A stretch of 32,665 nucleotides of DNA from Arthrobacter sp. SO5 (GCF_020532805.1 NZ_MQTQ01000089.1:2899-35563), one strand, 5' to 3'; numbered from the stretch's first letter, positions 15,785-24,058 are shown. Numbers and translations: made by a program. Notes: generated by a model not told the origin, from the letters alone.

Positions 15785-17593
15785 TTAGGCCTCGGTGCTG
15801 CGTGCCGGAGCCCCGGCCTGCGACTCGCCTGCGACCACTTCGCCGTTGTGGCGGCGGGTGCGCGTACGGCGGCGCGCCCGGGTGGCGCGGTCGACCTCGG
15901 TCGGCGCGCTGGCGGCAGCCTTGGCCGGAGCCTCAACGGCGGGACCCGTGCCCGCGTCAGCCTCAGCGGGACGACGCCGGCGGTCGCCTGAGCGTCCGCC
16001 GTCCTTGCTGCCGGCGCCGGCGCTGCCGCTGCGACGGGTGTCGCGGCTGCCGTCGCGGCCGCCACCGGAAGTGCGGCTGCCGTCACGGTTGCTGCCGGAG
16101 GTGCGGCTGCCGTCACGGCTGCCGCCGGAGGTGCCGGCGTCGCGTCCGCCGCGGCCGCCGCTGGTCTGCCCGCCGCGCGGGGAGTTCTTCTTGCCGGTCT
16201 CGCCCAGGTCTTCGAGGAGTTCGGCGTCGACGCCGGCCAGCACGCGCTTGTCGCGCGGCAGGCGGCCCTTGGTGCCCGCGGGGATGTCGAGCTCCTCGAA
16301 GAGGTGCGGGGAGGACGAGTAGGTTTCCACGGGCTCCGGGACGCTCAGGCCGAGGGCCTTGTTGATCAGGCCCCAGCGGGGCATGTCGTCCCAGTCGACG
16401 AACGTCACGGCGGTGCCCTTGTTGCCGGCGCGGCCCGTGCGGCCGACGCGGTGCAGGTAGATCTTCTCGTCTTCAACGCACTGGTAGTTGATGACGTGCG
16501 TGACGTCGTCGACGTCGATGCCGCGGGCGGCGACATCGGTGGCGACGAGGACGTCCACCTTGTTGTTGCGGAAGGCGCGGAGGGCCTGCTCGCGGGCGCC
16601 CTGGCCGAGGTCGCCGTGGATGGCGGCGGCGGCGAAGCCGCGGTCCACCAGTTCCTCGGCCACCTTGGCGGCGGTGCGCTTGGTCTTGGTGAAGATGATG
16701 GTGCGCCCGCGGCCGCGGGCCTGCAGGATACGGGCTACAACCTCGATTTTGTCCATGCTGTGGGCACGGTAAATCAGCTGGCGGATGTCGCGCTTGGTCA
16801 GGCCCTCATCGTCCGGGTCAGCGGCGCGGATGTGGGTCGGCTGCGTCATGTAGCGGCGGGCCATGGCGATGACCGGGCCGGGCATGGTGGCGGAGAACAG
16901 CAGCGTCTGGCGGACGGGCGGGGTGCCGGCGATGAGGGTCTCGACGTCGGGCAGGAAGCCGAGGTCCAGCATTTCGTCGGCCTCGTCCAGGATGACCATC
17001 TTGACGTTCTTCAGGACAAGGTGCTTCTGCTTGTAGAGGTCGATGAGACGTCCGGGCGTACCCACGACAACTTCGACACCCTTCTGCAGCGCCTCGACCT
17101 GCGGCTCGTAGGCACGGCCGCCGTAGATCGTGGTGATGCGGGCGTTGCGCTTGCGGGCGGCGTTCTGCAGGTCGCTGGCGACCTGGACGGCCAGTTCGCG
17201 GGTCGGCACGATGACGAGGGCCTGCGGGGCGCCCGGAGCGGGAAGCAAGGCATAGCCGGCGTCGTCCGGTCCGACGACGCGCTGCAGCGCCGGGATGCCG
17301 AAGCCCAGGGTCTTGCCGGTGCCGGTCTTGGCCTGGCCGATGATGTCATGCCCGGCCAGGGCGACCGGGAGGGTCATGGACTGGATCGGGAAGGGGTGGG
17401 TAATGCCGGCGTCGGCAAGGGACTCCACAATATCGGCGCGGACGTTGTAGTCGGCGAAGGTCTTCTCGGCGATCTCGTGCGGCTTTTCGTCCGAGATGAT
17501 GGTCTCTTCGGGCTCGATCGTTTCCGTTCCGGATTCGTCGGTCAGAAGCTGGTGCGTGTGCAATTCACTCACAAGGGGAGTTTCCTTATTCAT
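15785..17593 (-). CDS. DEAD-box ATP-dependent RNA helicase
   Basis: This protein of about 602 residues has every core DEAD-box motif: Q-motif (FPIQSMTLP), motif I AKTGTGKT (88-95), PTRELA, DEAD (203-206), SAT, then helicase C with ARGIDVDDV and HRVGRTGRAG. It unwinds short RNA duplexes, with likely roles in ribosome assembly, mRNA decay or cold adaptation. The tail (about residue 470 onward) is disordered, rich in Gly, Arg and Ser, with tandem RDGSRTSG-like units, then basic RRRTRTRRH, likely RNA-binding. I used ATG 17593; GTG 17572 is a good alternative because AAGGA lies 10 bases before it. The reading frame opens further upstream (to 17665) without support. It precedes the DNA methyltransferase gene. 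Confidence 0.92.
   Translation of the reverse strand: MNKETPLVSELHTHQLLTDESGTETIEPEETIISDEKPHEIAEKTFADYNVRADIVESLADAGITHPFPIQSMTLPVALAGHDIIGQAKTGTGKTLGFGIPALQRVVGPDDAGYALLPAPGAPQALVIVPTRELAVQVASDLQNAARKRNARITTIYGGRAYEPQVEALQKGVEVVVGTPGRLIDLYKQKHLVLKNVKMVILDEADEMLDLGFLPDVETLIAGTPPVRQTLLFSATMPGPVIAMARRYMTQPTHIRAADPDDEGLTKRDIRQLIYRAHSMDKIEVVARILQARGRGRTIIFTKTKRTAAKVAEELVDRGFAAAAIHGDLGQGAREQALRAFRNNKVDVLVATDVAARGIDVDDVTHVINYQCVEDEKIYLHRVGRTGRAGNKGTAVTFVDWDDMPRWGLINKALGLSVPEPVETYSSSPHLFEELDIPAGTKGRLPRDKRVLAGVDAELLEDLGETGKKNSPRGGQTSGGRGGRDAGTSGGSRDGSRTSGSNRDGSRTSGGGRDGSRDTRRSGSAGAGSKDGGRSGDRRRRPAEADAGTGPAVEAPAKAAASAPTEVDRATRARRRTRTRRHNGEVVAGESQAGAPARSTEA
16045..16140 (-). repeat. tandem coding repeat in the helicase tail
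   Basis: The minus strand encodes successive S/N-RDGSRTSG-type units (GGSRDGSRTSG, NRDGSRTSG, GGRDGSRD), about 27 bases each. The repeat DNA is seen as recurring GTGCGGCTGCCGTCACGG-like stretches on the plus strand. Copy number could vary by slippage or recombination. Confidence 0.7.
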
Positions 17594-17893
17594 TTTGGGC
17601 TGCGCTGCTTGCTCAACGGGGCCGGCCGGGTGGCCGTTCCGGAGCACGCTCGGGCGCGCAGGCAATTCCAGTGGAAGCCGATCGCGGGCTATCTAATTGC
17701 TGGCACTGGGGACCAGCGGGTCTGTCTCAAGATCGCGTAGGGGCGGGCTTGTTGAATTCAAAAATCATGGAAATCAACGACCGGGCATCCATATCTACCC
17801 TTCCAGTCTAGCCGTATGCCGCCCGGAACCCTGACGGGCCGTACCGCCGTGGCCAGTCGCGGCACAATTTCTTGGCTGGAAGTACCCGAGGCC
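17594..17893 (-). promoter_or_regulatory. 300-base leader/promoter region of the helicase gene
   Basis: No convincing gene lies here. On minus, TAGACT (17810-17805) is a candidate -10, which would give a 5' leader of over 200 bases. It contains a TTGAATTCAA palindrome (17752-17761). Long structured leaders are common for cold-regulated DEAD-box mRNAs, but no motif proves that here. I see no clear terminator for the RNB gene. Confidence 0.3.
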
Positions 17894-19405
17894 TCAGCCC
17901 ACCAGCTCCAGCCGGACCTCGCGCGTCGCGATATCCGAGGACACCACCCGGACCCGGACCTGGGTGCCGGACTCCAGTTCGCCAGGGCACCGCGCGGTGA
18001 CGGCGGGCTCGGCGATTTGGACAATCCCGGACGGCCCGTTGCCATTGGGGTTGCCTGTGCCGTTCTTCCCGTTCTTGCCGTTCTTTCCGTTCGTACCGCT
18101 TTTCGCGTTTTTCACGGGTTTGGAGCCGGAGATGACGACGGCGTCGAGTTCCTGGCCGACGTGGTTGATCAGCAGCGCCGCCTCGACCGTGTCCAGCGAT
18201 AGGCGCTCCAGCTTTGCGGCCAGCTGGTCCGAGGCCGCCATGATCGACGGCAGCGAGGGAAGGGCCTCCCGCGCCCAGTCCGGGACGTCAGTGCCGTTGC
18301 TGAGCGCCTCGCAGATGACAAGGACAAAGCGGTCGATCAGCCGGCGCAGCGGAGCGGTGGAGTGGGCGTAGGCGGCGCCGATCGCGGACTGGACGGCAGC
18401 GTCCGGAACGGTCCCGTCAAAGGGTGTGTAGCCGGCGCCGCGGAACAACATGCCGGCCGAATGCACGATCGCCAGTTGCTGCGGGTCGGTGGGGTCTAGG
18501 GTGCGCAGGTACTCGCCGTAGCTCACCTCGCCGTCCCACGGCTTGCCGAGGGCGCGGGTCTGGCGGTGGAAATGCGCCAGCGAATTCTCGTCCGGGGCCG
18601 GCATGGTTCGCAGGATCCCCACCTTGCCCGCCAGCATGATCCCGGCGGCGGCCATCCCCGTCATGAGCGAAATCTGGGCGTTCCAGTCCTCCACCGGCAG
18701 CGGCGGCGCAGCGACAATCCGGTAGCCGCCGTCGGGCAGCTGTTCGATTTCCTGCTCCGGCATATTCAGGCTGGCTCCGCCGCGGAGCCGCTCCAGCTCC
18801 ACCCGTTTTTTCCCCACTTCCCTCAGCAGCTGGAGCACCGGTGACGCGGTGCCGGCGTCGAGCTCGGCCTGGACACCCTTGTAGCTGAGTTTGGCCCGGC
18901 TGCGGACCTGTGCCCGCCGGACCAGCACCGCGGACACCTCGGCGGCGGCATCGAGCTCGAACTCCCAGACGAAGGCGGCACACAGCTGGCCGGCAAGCAG
19001 GCTGCCGGCTTCCTCGCTGATGACCTCCGGGTGCAGCGGGATCCGGCCGTCGGGGGTGTAGAAAGTCTGGCCGCGCCGGCGGGTTTCCGCGTCCAGCGCC
19101 CCGCCGGGAGCCACAAAGGACGGCACGTCGGCGATGGCGTAGAAGACCTTGTAGCCCGCGCCGGAGCGGTCGATGAAGAGGGCCTGGTCCAGGTCGGTGG
19201 AGAACTCCGGATCGACGGTCACGAACTCGATGTGAGTAAGATCCAGCGCCGGCAGCTCGTGGCTGGCCACGGCGTCCTTGGCCTCCCCGATCACGTCCTC
19301 GGGGAAAGGACCCGGTAGCTCCAGCGTGGTGCGCAGCGCGGTCAGGGCCGCGGCGAGTTGGTTTTGCTGCCGGTGGACGCTCGGCGTCAGGCGATGATGG
19401 GACAC
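17894..19405 (-). CDS. RNB-domain ribonuclease (short RNase II/R-like)
   Basis: This 503-residue exoribonuclease candidate carries the RNB active-site segment VDPEFSTDLDQAL (residues 64-76, with the metal-binding Asp residues), YAIADVPSFV, RIPLHPEVISEEAGSLL and, later, YAHSTAPLRRLIDRF. The domain is complete, but the N-terminal cold-shock domains of RNase II/R are absent, as in short actinobacterial forms, and only a small beta-rich C-terminal part remains (QVRVRVVSSDIATREVRLELVG in outline). Just before it is an odd low-complexity insert of about 25 residues built from NGK units. It probably degrades RNA 3' to 5'. The GTG start at 19405 has TAACCT 7 bases upstream. It is divergent from the ferritin-like gene. 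Confidence 0.88.
   Translation of the reverse strand: MSHHRLTPSVHRQQNQLAAALTALRTTLELPGPFPEDVIGEAKDAVASHELPALDLTHIEFVTVDPEFSTDLDQALFIDRSGAGYKVFYAIADVPSFVAPGGALDAETRRRGQTFYTPDGRIPLHPEVISEEAGSLLAGQLCAAFVWEFELDAAAEVSAVLVRRAQVRSRAKLSYKGVQAELDAGTASPVLQLLREVGKKRVELERLRGGASLNMPEQEIEQLPDGGYRIVAAPPLPVEDWNAQISLMTGMAAAGIMLAGKVGILRTMPAPDENSLAHFHRQTRALGKPWDGEVSYGEYLRTLDPTDPQQLAIVHSAGMLFRGAGYTPFDGTVPDAAVQSAIGAAYAHSTAPLRRLIDRFVLVICEALSNGTDVPDWAREALPSLPSIMAASDQLAAKLERLSLDTVEAALLINHVGQELDAVVISGSKPVKNAKSGTNGKNGKNGKNGTGNPNGNGPSGIVQIAEPAVTARCPGELESGTQVRVRVVSSDIATREVRLELVG
18035..18118 (-). repeat. NGK/NG low-complexity tract inside the RNB gene
   Basis: The minus strand encodes KNGKNGKNGTGNPNGNG-like sequence from short tandem units (TTCTTGCCG and close variants on plus). 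It lies between the RNB domain and the C-terminal beta part, so it looks like a flexible linker. Confidence 0.7.
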
Positions 19406-19418
19406 GAAAATCAGGTTA
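19406..19418 (-). promoter_or_regulatory. leaderless-type promoter of the RNB gene
   Basis: TAACCT (19418-19413 on minus) lies 7 bases before GTG 19405. Only 16 bases separate it from the opposing -10 of the ferritin-like gene, so polymerase binding at the two should be exclusive. Confidence 0.5.
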
Positions 19419-19434
19419 GCTCGATTTGCGCCGT

Positions 19435-19446
19435 TAGTCTTGGATC
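19435..19446 (+). promoter_or_regulatory. leaderless-type promoter of the ferritin-like gene
   Basis: TAGTCT (19435-19440) is 6 bases before ATG 19447 and overlaps where the -35 of the divergent RNB promoter should be. Confidence 0.5.
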
Positions 19447-20130
19447 ATGAGCGCATCCCCGGCCGAACCGGCCCGTTACAACAGATTCCGGTTGGATCTG
19501 CTCGGTGTGATGGCCTACGGGGAGCTGTCGGCCTTTGAGCGGCTGTCCTCCGACGCCAGGTATTCGCCGTCCCTCCATGACCGTGCGGTCCTCGGCCGGA
19601 TCGCCGTGATCGAGTTCCAGCACTTTGAGCTGGTCCGCGCGCGGCTGGAGGAGCTGGGCGCGGACCCCGAGGAGGCCATGCTTCCGTTCCAGCCCTCGGT
19701 GGACCACTTCCACGAGCGCACCCGCCCGGCGGACTGGTTCGAATCGCTGATGAAGGCCTACGTGATCGACACCGTCTCCGCCGACTTCTACCGCGCCGTC
19801 TCCCGCCAGGTCGACGCCGCGACGCGGGAACTCGTGGAGCATATCCAGTCCGACGAGGAGGCAACGGCCGTGCTGCGCGAGCTGCTCAAGGAAGCCCTCG
19901 CCGACGACCCCCGGCTGGCGTCCAGGCTGGCACTGTGGTCGCGACGGCTGCTGGGGGAGGCCTTGACCCAGGCCTTGACCCAGGCGCAACGGGTGGGCTT
20001 CGAGCGCGGGATCCTCGGCGGCGTGACCGGCGCGGACGCGGTAGAGTCCCGGGAACTGGTCCGCGGGCTGACCGCTGAACTCGCGGCCAACCATTCGAGC
20101 CGGATGAAGCTGCTGGGGCTACCCGGCTAG
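19447..20130 (+). CDS. ferritin-like-fold protein (MiaE-like)
   Basis: This 227-residue, largely helical protein resembles the actinobacterial ferritin-like group related to tRNA-(ms2io6A)-hydroxylase. Candidate diiron ligands are seen as GELSAFERL near residues 25-33, an ExxH in VIEFQHFELVRARLEE, and later acidic/His residues. I could not confirm a complete second ExxH, so a catalytic iron site is not assured. A seven-residue echo, ALTQALTQAQ, lies near residue 176. No signal peptide or membrane span. Function is unknown; the tRNA-hydroxylase idea is only a family analogy. ATG 19447 has a -10-like hexamer 6 bases upstream. Confidence 0.7.
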   Translation: MSASPAEPARYNRFRLDLLGVMAYGELSAFERLSSDARYSPSLHDRAVLGRIAVIEFQHFELVRARLEELGADPEEAMLPFQPSVDHFHERTRPADWFESLMKAYVIDTVSADFYRAVSRQVDAATRELVEHIQSDEEATAVLRELLKEALADDPRLASRLALWSRRLLGEALTQALTQAQRVGFERGILGGVTGADAVESRELVRGLTAELAANHSSRMKLLGLPG

Positions 20131-20245
20131 GTCCGGGCGGTTTGCCGGCGCGTCGACGGCGGCGAGCAGGGCGGAGCCGGGGCTGTATCCGGCCGGAACC
20201 GGATGGAACTGGACGGGACGGCAGCCGCCGGAGCCTTAAAGAACC

Positions 20246-20276
20246 GTGACCACGCACCCGGCAGGGCGGTGGTCAC
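20246..20276. terminator. hairpin between the ferritin-like gene and the small membrane gene
   Basis: GTGACCAC (20246-20253) and GTGGTCAC (20269-20276) pair perfectly, with an inner CCC-GGCA-GGG stem. It sits in the 175-base convergent gap, which holds no other feature I can support. No T-run follows. Confidence 0.5.
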
Positions 20277-20305
20277 ACCGGCTCAGCGGAACAGGTTGCG
20301 CGCCG

Positions 20306-20608
20306 CTAGAGCCGCAGGATGGCTGTGAGCCGGGCGGTGTCGTGGCCGGTGCGGGTCCGGCCGAGGTACCAGACCGCCGCCAGTGCCGCCGCGGCCCCCA
20401 GCACCATCGGCAGGATCCACGGGATCCAGGTCAGCCCCGGCCGGTAGCCAAGCCCCGCCGCCATGAAGGCGATCCAGCTGAGCATCGCGACGGTGACGGC
20501 CACGCCGGCAGGCACATAGATGCCGTACTTTGTGTGCCGCTTGTCATTCGCCCAGACCACGAAGCCCGCGGCGGTGGCCACCAGGGCGACCACAATGAGG
20601 GAAAGCAT
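20306..20608 (-). CDS. small three-helix membrane protein, unknown function
   Basis: This 100-residue protein has three hydrophobic segments: residues 1-19 (MLSLIVVALVATAAGFVVW), about 32-52 (YVPAGVAVTVAMLSWIAFMAA) and about 61-82 (WIPWILPMVLGAAAALAAVWYL), with a short polar tail. I do not recognise a named family. AGGAG lies 9 bases before ATG 20608. It lies 71 bases downstream of DUF3107 in the same direction and may be in one transcript with it. Confidence 0.68.
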   Translation of the reverse strand: MLSLIVVALVATAAGFVVWANDKRHTKYGIYVPAGVAVTVAMLSWIAFMAAGLGYRPGLTWIPWILPMVLGAAAALAAVWYLGRTRTGHDTARLTAILRL

Positions 20609-20679
20609 CTTCTCGGACTCCTAGCGGATCGGGGGACTGGGACGCGCGGCCACGCCGCCCGCGCAGCGGCGACGGGACG

Positions 20680-20904
20680 TTAGAGCGCGCCGAAACCGAC
20701 TCGACGTTGCTCTTCGGCGCCGATTTCGACGTAGCCCAGGACGTTGGCGGGGATAATGATCAGGCGGCCCTTTTCGTCCGTCAGGCGAAGCTCGGTGCCC
20801 TTCGAGATCGCCTCGCCCACAACCTTGGCCACGGCGTCCGCATCCTGGGACGACTCCAACACAATTTCGCGGCCGATGTTCTGAATGCCGATCTTTACTT
20901 CCAC
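20680..20904 (-). CDS. DUF3107 small protein
   Basis: This 74-residue cytoplasmic protein matches the actinobacterial DUF3107 family along its whole length: MEVKIGIQNIGREIVLES, then LRLTDEKGRLIIIPANVLGYVEIG in parts and the closing RRVGFG. Function is unknown. The start is GTG 20904, with GGAGG 7 bases upstream. It follows the TetR-regulator gene by 51 bases in the same direction, an arrangement often seen in related genomes from memory. Confidence 0.87.
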   Translation of the reverse strand: MEVKIGIQNIGREIVLESSQDADAVAKVVGEAISKGTELRLTDEKGRLIIIPANVLGYVEIGAEEQRRVGFGAL

Positions 20905-20955
20905 AGCGAGGCCTCCAAGCCAATCAAAGTTCTAAGGGTCAACTCTATTTGTACT

Positions 20956-21654
20956 CTAGGACTCTTTGGGGAAGCGGCTGATTCCGCGCCAAGCTAAACG
21001 GTAGATCAGGTCGCTGGCCACATCGAGGTCGAGGTTTCCGTCGGTTTCCAGCCAGTACCGCGCGCTGACCTGCGCCATTCCGGCCAGTCCCCGCCCCAGC
21101 AGCTGGGCTTCGAGCTCGGGGAGCTTGGTGTCCTCAGCGATGACGCGGGCGACGGCGTCGGCGAACGTCTTGTTGAAACTTTCCAGCCGGGCGCCGACGT
21201 CGGGATCATTGATCAGGTCCGATTCGAACACGAGGCGGTGCGCCTGGTCGTCGCTGGCGATGAAGCGGAAGTAGGCGCGCATGACGGCCTGGACGCGGTG
21301 GTCGTTATCCGATGTTGAGTTCAGGGCGCCGAGCAGGAGCTCGATCAGCTTGCTCAGGTGGCTGTCCAGCAGCGCCAGGTAGAGCTCCCGCTTGGAGGGA
21401 AAGTGCTGGTAGAGCACGGGCTTGCTGACATGGGCGGTCTCGGCGATCTCATCCATCGCGGCGCCGTGGTAGCCGTTGGCCACGAACACTTCCTGGGCGG
21501 CGGCCAGCAGTTGGGCGCGGCGTTCGTCACGGGGCAGACGCGCCGACCGCTGTCCGTTGCGTGGCTGCCCGGCCACCGGCTTTCCGGCCTGACCCCGCTC
21601 AACCGGTGCCTGATGAACCACTGTCCGCCCACTTTCCCTCGCTGTTACCACCAC
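20956..21654 (-). CDS. TetR/AcrR-family transcriptional regulator
   Basis: The protein (about 232 residues from GTG 21654) has a TetR N-terminal helix-turn-helix: RRAQLLAAAQEVFVANGYHG, then MDEIAETAHVSKPVLYQHFPSKRELYLALL in parts. The C-terminal helical ligand domain is divergent (YFRFIASDDQAHRLVFES). Ligand and targets are unknown. The start is uncertain: adjacent GTG codons at 21654 and 21651 and later GTGs at 21621 and 21576 are possible, and none has a good ribosome site. The frame runs open far upstream over moeB but that is shadow. It is divergent from moeB over about 51 bases, so it may control moeB or itself. Confidence 0.87.
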   Translation of the reverse strand: MVVTARESGRTVVHQAPVERGQAGKPVAGQPRNGQRSARLPRDERRAQLLAAAQEVFVANGYHGAAMDEIAETAHVSKPVLYQHFPSKRELYLALLDSHLSKLIELLLGALNSTSDNDHRVQAVMRAYFRFIASDDQAHRLVFESDLINDPDVGARLESFNKTFADAVARVIAEDTKLPELEAQLLGRGLAGMAQVSARYWLETDGNLDLDVASDLIYRLAWRGISRFPKES

Positions 21655-21670
21655 CTTACGCGCGGGTAAT

Positions 21671-21705
21671 ATGACCTGGCGCCATCTTCGGGCATAGATT
21701 GAAGT
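21671..21705 (+). promoter_or_regulatory. moeB promoter, nearly leaderless
   Basis: TAGATT (21695-21700) is the -10, 5 bases before ATG 21706. ATGACC (21671-21676), 18 bases upstream, is a fair -35. The spacer holds the 8-base palindrome TGGCGCCA (21677-21684), a possible but weak operator for the adjacent TetR regulator. Confidence 0.5.
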
Positions 21706-22926
21706 ATGGCTACCAAGTTCACCGCAAACGCCGGCCCCGCAACCACGGAGCTTCCCGGAACTCTGCCAGGGCCGCTGGTGGAACCGGCGGCGGACCTCAG
21801 CGCGGAAGAGGTGGAACGCTACTCCCGGCACCTGATCATCCCCGAGATCGGGGCGATCGGGCAGCGTCGGCTCAAGAACGCCAGGGTCCTCGTGATCGGC
21901 GCCGGCGGGCTCGGCTCGCCCGCGCTGCTCTATCTGGCCGCCGCGGGCGTAGGAACCCTGGGCATCATCGATGACGACACTGTGGAGCTGAGCAACCTCC
22001 AGCGCCAGGTCATCCACGGTGTCGGGGACGTAGGCCGGCCCAAGATCGAGTCCGCCCGCGATGCCGTCGCCGCCCTCAACCCGCTAGTCGACGTCCGGCT
22101 CCACAACGTCCGTCTCGACGCCTCCAACGCCCTTGAGCTGTTCGCCGGCTACGACCTCATCCTCGACGGCGCCGACAATTTTGCCACCCGCTACCTCGTC
22201 AACGACGCCGCCGCGATCCTTGGCAAGCCCTACGTCTGGGGCTCGATCTTCCGTTTCGACGGCCAGGTCAGCGTGTTCTGGGAACAGTACGGGCCCACCT
22301 ACCGGGACCTGTACCCGGAGGCCCCGCCGGCCGGTTCCGTCCCGTCCTGCGGAGAGGGCGGAGTGTTCGGGATGCTCTGCGCCGCCGTCGGCTCGCTCAT
22401 GGTGACTGAAGCGGTCAAGCTGATCACCGGCGTCGGGCGGTCAATGCTGGGACGCGTGGCCCTCTTCGATGCCCTCGGCGGGACGTGGCGCGAAATCAAG
22501 GTTTCCCGCGACCCGGAGGCGGAACGCATCACGGAACTCACCGACTACGATGCCTTCTGCGGCATCGCGCCCGCCGCCGAGGCGGGCCCCGAACACACCG
22601 TCACCCCAACCCAGCTCGCCACCATGCTGGCCGCCCGCCATGCTGGGCTCAAAGAGTTCCACCTTGTGGACGTCCGGGAGGGCGGGGAATACGAGATTGT
22701 CCGCATCGACGGGTCCGTCTTGATCCCGCAGGGCCGGATCCTGGCCGGTGACGCGTGGCAGGAACTGCCGCAGGACGTGGACATCGTGTTCCACTGCAAG
22801 GCCGGCACACGCTCGGCGGCGGTGCTCGCCGCCGCGCGCTCGGCCGGCTATAAGCGCGTCAGCCACCTCGACGGCGGAATCCTCGCCTGGGTGCGCGACG
22901 TCGAACCCGGGAAACCGGTCTACTGA
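21706..22926 (+). CDS. moeB: MoeB/MoeZ: molybdopterin-synthase adenylyltransferase fused to rhodanese
   Basis: This 406-residue fusion has an E1-like adenylyltransferase (about 30-290) and a C-terminal rhodanese domain (about 300-406). The nucleotide-binding GAGGLGS is at 65-71, then DDDTVELSNLQRQVIH, DGADNFATRYLVND and SCGEGGVFG. The rhodanese loop HCKAGTRS has the persulfide Cys at 364. Such MoeZ-type proteins adenylate and then sulfurate the C-terminal Gly-Gly of small sulfur carriers (MoaD, CysO, ThiS). Both active sites look intact. No carrier gene is nearby, so the partner is not shown. It is divergent from the TetR regulator. Confidence 0.93.
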   Translation: MATKFTANAGPATTELPGTLPGPLVEPAADLSAEEVERYSRHLIIPEIGAIGQRRLKNARVLVIGAGGLGSPALLYLAAAGVGTLGIIDDDTVELSNLQRQVIHGVGDVGRPKIESARDAVAALNPLVDVRLHNVRLDASNALELFAGYDLILDGADNFATRYLVNDAAAILGKPYVWGSIFRFDGQVSVFWEQYGPTYRDLYPEAPPAGSVPSCGEGGVFGMLCAAVGSLMVTEAVKLITGVGRSMLGRVALFDALGGTWREIKVSRDPEAERITELTDYDAFCGIAPAAEAGPEHTVTPTQLATMLAARHAGLKEFHLVDVREGGEYEIVRIDGSVLIPQGRILAGDAWQELPQDVDIVFHCKAGTRSAAVLAAARSAGYKRVSHLDGGILAWVRDVEPGKPVY

Positions 22927-23004
22927 CCGCCGGGCTCGACCTGGGCCTGCACTGATCCACCCCTGAACTGACCCCCTAGCAAACAGTCCCGGAAAGGCAG
23001 CGAT

Positions 23005-24033
23005 ATGAGCGAGAATCCAACCCACGGCACCAGCCTGACACCGCAACACAACATCGGCTCCGGCTTCGGCCGCGATTCAACCGCGGCAGACGTCATTGCC
23101 GGGATCGACCTGCGCGGGAAGACCGCCATGGTCACCGGCGGCTACTCCGGACTGGGCCTGGAAACCGTCCGGGCACTGGCATCAGCGGGCGCCACAGTGG
23201 TTGTTCCGGCGCGGCGGCCCGAGCACGCACTGGAAGTCCTCGCGGAAGCCGGAATCCCCGCGGGAACCGGCGCCGGAGAAGTCAGTGTTGCCGGGCTGGA
23301 CCTGGCGGAGCAGTCCAGCGTCAAGGAGTTCGCGGCGGCCTTCCTGGGACCTGAAGGCACCGGCCGCAGCCTGGACATCCTGATCAACAACGCAGCGATC
23401 ATGGCCAGCCCCGAACGCCGCGTGGGGCCGGGCTGGGAATCGCAGTTCGCCACGAACCACCTGGGCCATTTTGCGCTCACCAACCTGCTCTGGCCAGCAC
23501 TCTCTGCCGGCTCCGGGGCGAGGGTGGTGTCGCTGTCCTCCACCGGACACAAGATTTCCCCGGTCCGATTCGATGACATCAACTTCGAGACCGGATACAA
23601 CAAATGGGCGGCCTACGGCCAGGCCAAGACGGCCAATGCGCTGTTCGCCGTGCAACTGGACGCACTGGGAAGGGACGCCGGGGTGCGTGCCTTCGCCGTG
23701 CACCCGGGCGGGATTATGACCGAACTGCAGCGCCACCTGCCGAGGGAGGAGATGATCGCCGCGGGCTGGATGGATGAAGACGGCAAGGTCGATTCACGGT
23801 TCAAGACTCCCGCCCAGGGCGCGGCGACCTCCGTCTGGGCGGCGACGTCTCCGGCGCTCGAAGGAATGGGAGGGGTTTACTGCGAGGACTGCGATATCGC
23901 GGAACCCACTCTCGAAGGATCGCCGGAGGCGCGGATCCGGGGCGTGAATGCGCATGCAGTGGACCGGGCGGATGCCGCCCGGTTGTGGACGCTGTCCGCC
24001 GAGCTGACGGGCGTCAACGCCTTCGGCCGCTAG
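23005..24033 (+). CDS. short-chain dehydrogenase/reductase (SDR), NAD(P)-dependent
   Basis: This 342-residue enzyme has the classical SDR motifs: TGGYSGLG at 44-51, NNAA at 128-131, and the catalytic YGQAK with Tyr204 and Lys208. Its length and the KISPVRFDDINFE and AVHPGGIMTELQRHL segments match the retinol-dehydrogenase/WWOX-like group common in soil bacteria. The substrate is unknown. An AAAGG-like site (GGAAAGGCAG) precedes ATG 23005 at normal distance. It lies 78 bases after moeB with no terminator seen and could be read from the moeB promoter. The repeat-filled gap follows it. Confidence 0.9.
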   Translation: MSENPTHGTSLTPQHNIGSGFGRDSTAADVIAGIDLRGKTAMVTGGYSGLGLETVRALASAGATVVVPARRPEHALEVLAEAGIPAGTGAGEVSVAGLDLAEQSSVKEFAAAFLGPEGTGRSLDILINNAAIMASPERRVGPGWESQFATNHLGHFALTNLLWPALSAGSGARVVSLSSTGHKISPVRFDDINFETGYNKWAAYGQAKTANALFAVQLDALGRDAGVRAFAVHPGGIMTELQRHLPREEMIAAGWMDEDGKVDSRFKTPAQGAATSVWAATSPALEGMGGVYCEDCDIAEPTLEGSPEARIRGVNAHAVDRADAARLWTLSAELTGVNAFGR

Positions 24034-24058
24034 TGGCCATTTCGGCAAGTTCGTCCGG

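Noticed and set aside
16304..17740. Long plus-strand frame (478 codons) opposite the helicase
   Set aside because: It is a GC-rich antisense shadow of a gene with all DEAD-box motifs; its product is rich in Asp, Val and Gly without recognisable domains.
21677..21684. TGGCGCCA as TetR operator
   Set aside because: An 8-base GC palindrome is frequent by chance in this DNA and does not extend beyond 8 bases; kept only as a remark on the moeB promoter.
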